NCBI GenBank assembly: GCA_964580865.1
Contig: CAZONM010000272.1
Span: forward strand, 1-8,493
Reading direction: 5' to 3'
DNA: 8,493 nt
From: JACOUT01 sp964580865
GTDB taxonomy: Bacteria > Myxococcota > UBA727 > VGSZ01
Of the stretch, positions 6,332 to 8,493 are shown in pieces. The stretch's first letter is position 1. Every line of letters starts with the position of its first letter. Under the pieces are notes generated by a model. It was not told the origin of the DNA, did no database searches, and saw nothing but the letters and a program-made list of their open reading frames with translations. Position numbers and translations under genes: made by a program.

Positions 6332-6706
6332 ATGTACCTGAAGCTCCGCCACGCCGTCGCGCTCGCCCTCGTGGTGGGCTTGGTCTCGGTGCTGCTCTAC
6401 CGGTTCGTCACGTCGGGCACCGAGGCGCCCGTGATGGTGGTCGCGCCTCTGCCGTCCGCGCCGCCGCTCCCGCCACTCGTGCCGGAGCCGTGGATTCGCC
6501 CTGAGCGCCACCCCGCGGAGACGCGGCCGTTCCTCGACCTCGAGGCCGCGGCCGTGCAGTGCGCCGCCTGCGACGCGGAGCTGGTGGGGTACCGACAGGA
6601 CGGGTCGCTCGCGTCGAGGATCGCCATGGAGCTGTGCGTGCGGCGAAAATGCAGGCCCGATGCTCCGAGCCACCCGGTGTGCGCCGGCGAGGAAGCGCAC
6701 CGCTGA
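6332..6706 (+). CDS. Membrane-anchored five-cysteine protein, 124 aa, unrecognised
   Basis: The product has an N-terminal hydrophobic helix (about 8-25) after a short basic start (MYLKLRH), so it is either a signal anchor or an uncleaved signal peptide. A proline-rich linker follows (37-62), rich in PLPSAPPLPPLVPEPW. The C-terminal domain holds all five cysteines: CAAC (77, 80), CVRRKC (102, 107) and Cys117. This could be a small disulfide-bonded periplasmic domain or a zinc-binding one; a haem site is unlikely because no CxxCH is present. The ATG at 6332 fits the start of the hydrophobic segment. Its ribosome-binding site is weak (only a G-run just upstream), although the GGGG may sit too close to be effective. 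The 98-base gap from the upstream gene holds a small GGCGAT/ATCGCC inverted repeat at 6251-6273. An intrinsic terminator follows the gene. Confidence 0.7.
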   Translation: MYLKLRHAVALALVVGLVSVLLYRFVTSGTEAPVMVVAPLPSAPPLPPLVPEPWIRPERHPAETRPFLDLEAAAVQCAACDAELVGYRQDGSLASRIAMELCVRRKCRPDAPSHPVCAGEEAHR

Positions 6707-6718
6707 TCGAGCGCGCCG

Positions 6719-6738
6719 CGCCCGCCGGGCGTTTTCTT
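6719..6738 (+). terminator. Intrinsic terminator after the five-cysteine protein gene
   Basis: A GC-only 5-bp stem, CGCCC (6719-6723) with GGGCG (6727-6731), closes a GCC triloop and runs straight into TTTTCTT (6732-6738). This is a standard rho-independent terminator starting 12 bases after the TGA of the upstream gene. The T-tract stands out in this very GC-rich sequence. Confidence 0.75.
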
Positions 6739-6765
6739 GCGACGGCGCCAACCGGCCCCCATAGT
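6737..6765 (+). promoter_or_regulatory. Candidate sigma70-type promoter for the 107-aa gene
   Basis: TTGCGA (6737-6742) and CATAGT (6760-6765) are spaced 17 bases apart. Each matches four of six consensus positions. Transcription would start near 6772, about 11 bases before the ATG at 6783, leaving only the GGAG ribosome-binding site (6774-6777) as leader. The -35 box begins in the T-tract of the preceding terminator. Weak matches are expected in high-GC genomes, so confidence is modest. Confidence 0.35.
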
Positions 6766-6782
6766 GGCTCATCGGAGCCACC

Positions 6783-7106
6783 ATGCGCCTCAGCCTGCAC
6801 CGCCGCCCGCGCTTCCTGCCCACCTCGCTGATCCCCCGCGGCGCGCGCGAGCCCGAGCGACCGAAGCTCCGCAGCGTGCGCGATCACCTGCACGACTCGC
6901 TGCCGCCGCGACCGGCGCCCCGCTCGTGGTGGGTCATCGTGGTGGCCGTGGCGCTGAGCGCAGGCACCATGGCCATCGCCGCCGGCCGCGTGCTGCGCTC
7001 GTCGTCGACGACGGTGCAGACGACGGCGTTGGCCGAGGCGGCCGAGCAGGGGACGCGCGCGCTCATCGACGAGCAGGTGCACCGCCGCTTGCGCTCGCTC
7101 CGGTAG
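6783..7106 (+). CDS. Small single-pass membrane protein, 107 aa, unrecognised
   Basis: The first 48 residues are strongly basic and proline-rich (13 Arg, plus His and Lys), followed by one hydrophobic helix (about 49-67, WWVIVVAVALSAGTMAIAA). A C-terminal segment of about 40 residues (TTVQTTALAEAAEQGTRALI, then DEQVHRRLRSLR) is predicted helical. By the positive-inside rule the N-terminus should face the cytoplasm and the C-terminal helix the periplasm. There is no cleavable signal and no cysteine. The ATG at 6783 has GGAG five bases upstream. The frame ends at TAG, 81 bases before the kinase gene on the same strand. Co-expression with the kinase is possible, but a strong hairpin lies between them. 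I do not recognise a family. Confidence 0.7.
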   Translation: MRLSLHRRPRFLPTSLIPRGAREPERPKLRSVRDHLHDSLPPRPAPRSWWVIVVAVALSAGTMAIAAGRVLRSSSTTVQTTALAEAAEQGTRALIDEQVHRRLRSLR

Positions 7107-7124
7107 CGGCGCCCGGCGGCGCCG
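7107..7124 (+). terminator. GC hairpin directly after the 107-aa gene
   Basis: CGGCGCC (7107-7113) and GGCGCCG (7118-7124) form a perfect 7-bp stem with a CGGC tetraloop, beginning on the base after the TAG stop. No T-run follows, so it is not a complete intrinsic terminator. It could stabilise the mRNA 3' end or weaken read-through into the kinase gene. Confidence 0.4.
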
Positions 7125-7168
7125 TGTGACCCGGGCAGCGCGGCGGCGTCCCTGCGCCACCGTTCGGG

Positions 7169-7174
7169 TACACT
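7169..7174 (+). promoter_or_regulatory. Weak -10-like box upstream of the kinase gene
   Basis: TACACT matches four of six positions of the -10 consensus and lies 13 bases before the kinase ATG. I see no acceptable -35 at 16-18 bases upstream and no clear Shine-Dalgarno sequence before the ATG. If it is real, the kinase mRNA would have a very short leader. Confidence 0.2.
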
Positions 7175-7187
7175 GCGCGCAGCCACC

Positions 7188-8493
7188 ATGAAGATTTGCC
7201 CCTCCTGCGGCGAGGTCTACGGCGATCAGGTCGCTCACTGCACGAGCGATGGTCAGGCGTTGACCGACTCCAGCGGCAACGTGCCCGTGAAGGAGTGGGC
7301 GGTGCCCTTGGGCAGCGTGGTGGGCGGCTACCGCCTGGTGGATCGCCTGGGCAAGGGCGGCATGGGCGTGGTGTACCGCGCCGAGCATCAGCGGCTCGGC
7401 AAGAAGGTCGCCATCAAGATGCTGCGCCCGGACCTGGCGCCCAACGGCGCGCTCGTGCAGCGCTTCTTCGACGAGGCGCGCGCCGCCACCCGCATCGGCC
7501 ACGACGGCATCGTCGAGATCTTCGACTTCATCGAGGAGGGCCCACACCGCTGCTACGTGATGGAGCTCCTGGAGGGCCACGCCGTGTCGGCGGAGCTCGA
7601 CGGCAAGGCGCTGACGCCCGAGCGCGTGGTCACCATCGGCGTGCAGGTGGCGTCGGCGCTGGCCGCCGCGCACGACGCCGGCGTCATCCACCGCGATCTC
7701 AAGCCCGACAACGTGTTCCTGCGCAAGACGTCCGACGGCAGCGTGCGGGTGAAGCTCCTCGACTTCGGCATCGCCAAGCTCAAGGAGAGCGACGACGCGG
7801 GCGCCAGTCTCACGCAGACCGGCGTGGTGCTGGGCACGCCGGCCTACATGTCGCCCGAGCAGCTCGAGGGGCTGAAGGTCGACGCGCGCAGCGACATCTA
7901 CGCCCTCGGCGTGCTGCTCTACGAGATGACCACCGGTGTGCGCCCGTTCCGCGGGCGCACCGTGGCCGAGGTGATCCTGAAGCACGTGCGCGAGGCGCCG
8001 GTGCCGCCGAGCCAGGTAGTGGGCACGCCGCTGCCCTTCGCGCTCGAGACCACCATCCTCGCGTGCCTCGAGAAGGATCGGGAGCGGCGCCCGCAGACCA
8101 TGGGCGACGTCGTCTCGCTGCTCGAGGACGTCGACACGCGCGCGCCCGCGGCGACCGCCACGCCGACGCGCGTGGGCGCCGTGTCTACGGGGCCCACGCG
8201 CGCGCCGGCGCACACCGGCGCGACCCAGCCTGTGCCCACGGGCTCACTGTCCACGGGCGAGCTCGCCTCGGTGCGCTCGCCGCTGCGCGTGGCCGGGTGG
8301 GCCTTGGCCGGCGTCGCGGTGGCGGGCGCCATCGGCGGCGGCGCGTGGTTCGGTGTCACGCGGCTCATGGCCGCGCAGCGGGCCGCCAGCGGGCCGCCCG
8401 TGGTCGCCTCCGAGCCCGCGCCGCCTGCGCCGTCACCGAGCGCGCCCGTGGAGCCCGCCGCCACGCCCGAGCCGCCAGCGCTCCCCACGGTGC
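7188..8493 (+). CDS. Zinc-ribbon Ser/Thr protein kinase, membrane-anchored (C-terminus beyond the window)
   Basis: This eukaryotic-like (Hanks-type) kinase phosphorylates Ser/Thr residues in signalling. 435 codons are visible and the frame is open at the window end. A short N-terminal zinc-ribbon has CPSC (4-7) and HCTSDG (17-22), a pattern common before myxobacterial kinases. The kinase domain spans about 48-313: glycine loop GKGGMGVV (55-62), catalytic Lys77 in VAIK, Glu96 of helix C, HRDLKPDN (168-175) with Asp170, DFG (192-194) and GTPAYMSPEQ (216-225). All catalytic residues are intact, so it should be active. A Thr/Pro/Ala linker (316-362), a likely autophosphorylation region, leads to one transmembrane helix (about 368-390) and a proline-rich extracytoplasmic tail. 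The ATG is fixed by the zinc-ribbon, although the ribosome-binding site is weak. The sensor domain, if any, lies outside the window. Confidence 0.95.
   Translation, partial: MKICPSCGEVYGDQVAHCTSDGQALTDSSGNVPVKEWAVPLGSVVGGYRLVDRLGKGGMGVVYRAEHQRLGKKVAIKMLRPDLAPNGALVQRFFDEARAATRIGHDGIVEIFDFIEEGPHRCYVMELLEGHAVSAELDGKALTPERVVTIGVQVASALAAAHDAGVIHRDLKPDNVFLRKTSDGSVRVKLLDFGIAKLKESDDAGASLTQTGVVLGTPAYMSPEQLEGLKVDARSDIYALGVLLYEMTTGVRPFRGRTVAEVILKHVREAPVPPSQVVGTPLPFALETTILACLEKDRERRPQTMGDVVSLLEDVDTRAPAATATPTRVGAVSTGPTRAPAHTGATQPVPTGSLSTGELASVRSPLRVAGWALAGVAVAGAIGGGAWFGVTRLMAAQRAASGPPVVASEPAPPAPSPSAPVEPAATPEPPALPTV

Noticed and set aside
5531..6823. N-terminal extension of the MoxR frame to about 742 residues
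   Set aside because: The extension is low-complexity and antisense to two plus-strand genes with good starts; the ATPase is full length from 5530.
6408..8213. 601-codon minus-strand open frame antisense to the kinase
   Set aside because: It is a shadow of the kinase, which has all its catalytic motifs on the plus strand.
7919..8488. Minus-strand open frame rich in Gly, Ala, Ser and Thr
   Set aside because: It is antisense to the proline/alanine-rich tail of the kinase; the composition is explained by that.

Overview
The window is very GC-rich (about 70% by eye, with G/C at nearly every third codon position). It carries a Ser/Thr protein kinase with an N-terminal zinc-ribbon, a mitochondrial-type aconitase, a MoxR-class AAA+ ATPase, lipoproteins and several unrecognised single-pass membrane proteins. 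This mix suggests a Myxococcota (deltaproteobacterial) chromosome or a close relative. That is inference from gene families and composition; there is no rRNA or other phylogenetic marker.

Layout. Bases 1-112 (minus) hold the 5' end of a proline-rich lipoprotein that leaves the window. Bases 113-387 have no gene but contain a 161-base imperfect palindrome (211-371). Bases 388-2658 (minus) encode aconitase. A 157-base divergent spacer follows, with an inverted repeat overlapping the aconitase ribosome-binding site. Bases 2816-3343 (plus) encode an unrecognised tail-anchored protein, which meets a kelch-repeat lipoprotein (3344-4405, minus) stop codon to stop codon. A 189-base spacer with a 13-bp tandem repeat separates the kelch gene from a MoxR ATPase (4595-5530, minus). 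From there the plus strand carries an unrecognised 214-residue protein (5589-6233), a 124-residue membrane-anchored five-cysteine protein (6332-6706), a good intrinsic terminator, a 107-residue single-pass membrane protein (6783-7106), a GC hairpin, and a zinc-ribbon Ser/Thr kinase that leaves the window at 8493.

How the genes work together. I see no single pathway. Aconitase is a central-metabolism gene. The MoxR ATPase has no VWA-domain partner in view, although its family usually has one. The kinase is a typical membrane receptor-type kinase. Most genes have their own spacer and look like separate transcription units. I found no mobile-element protein, CRISPR array, tRNA or rRNA, and no convincing new multi-gene system. 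The most unusual items are the 161-base palindrome downstream of aconitase and the inverted repeat that could hide the aconitase ribosome-binding site.
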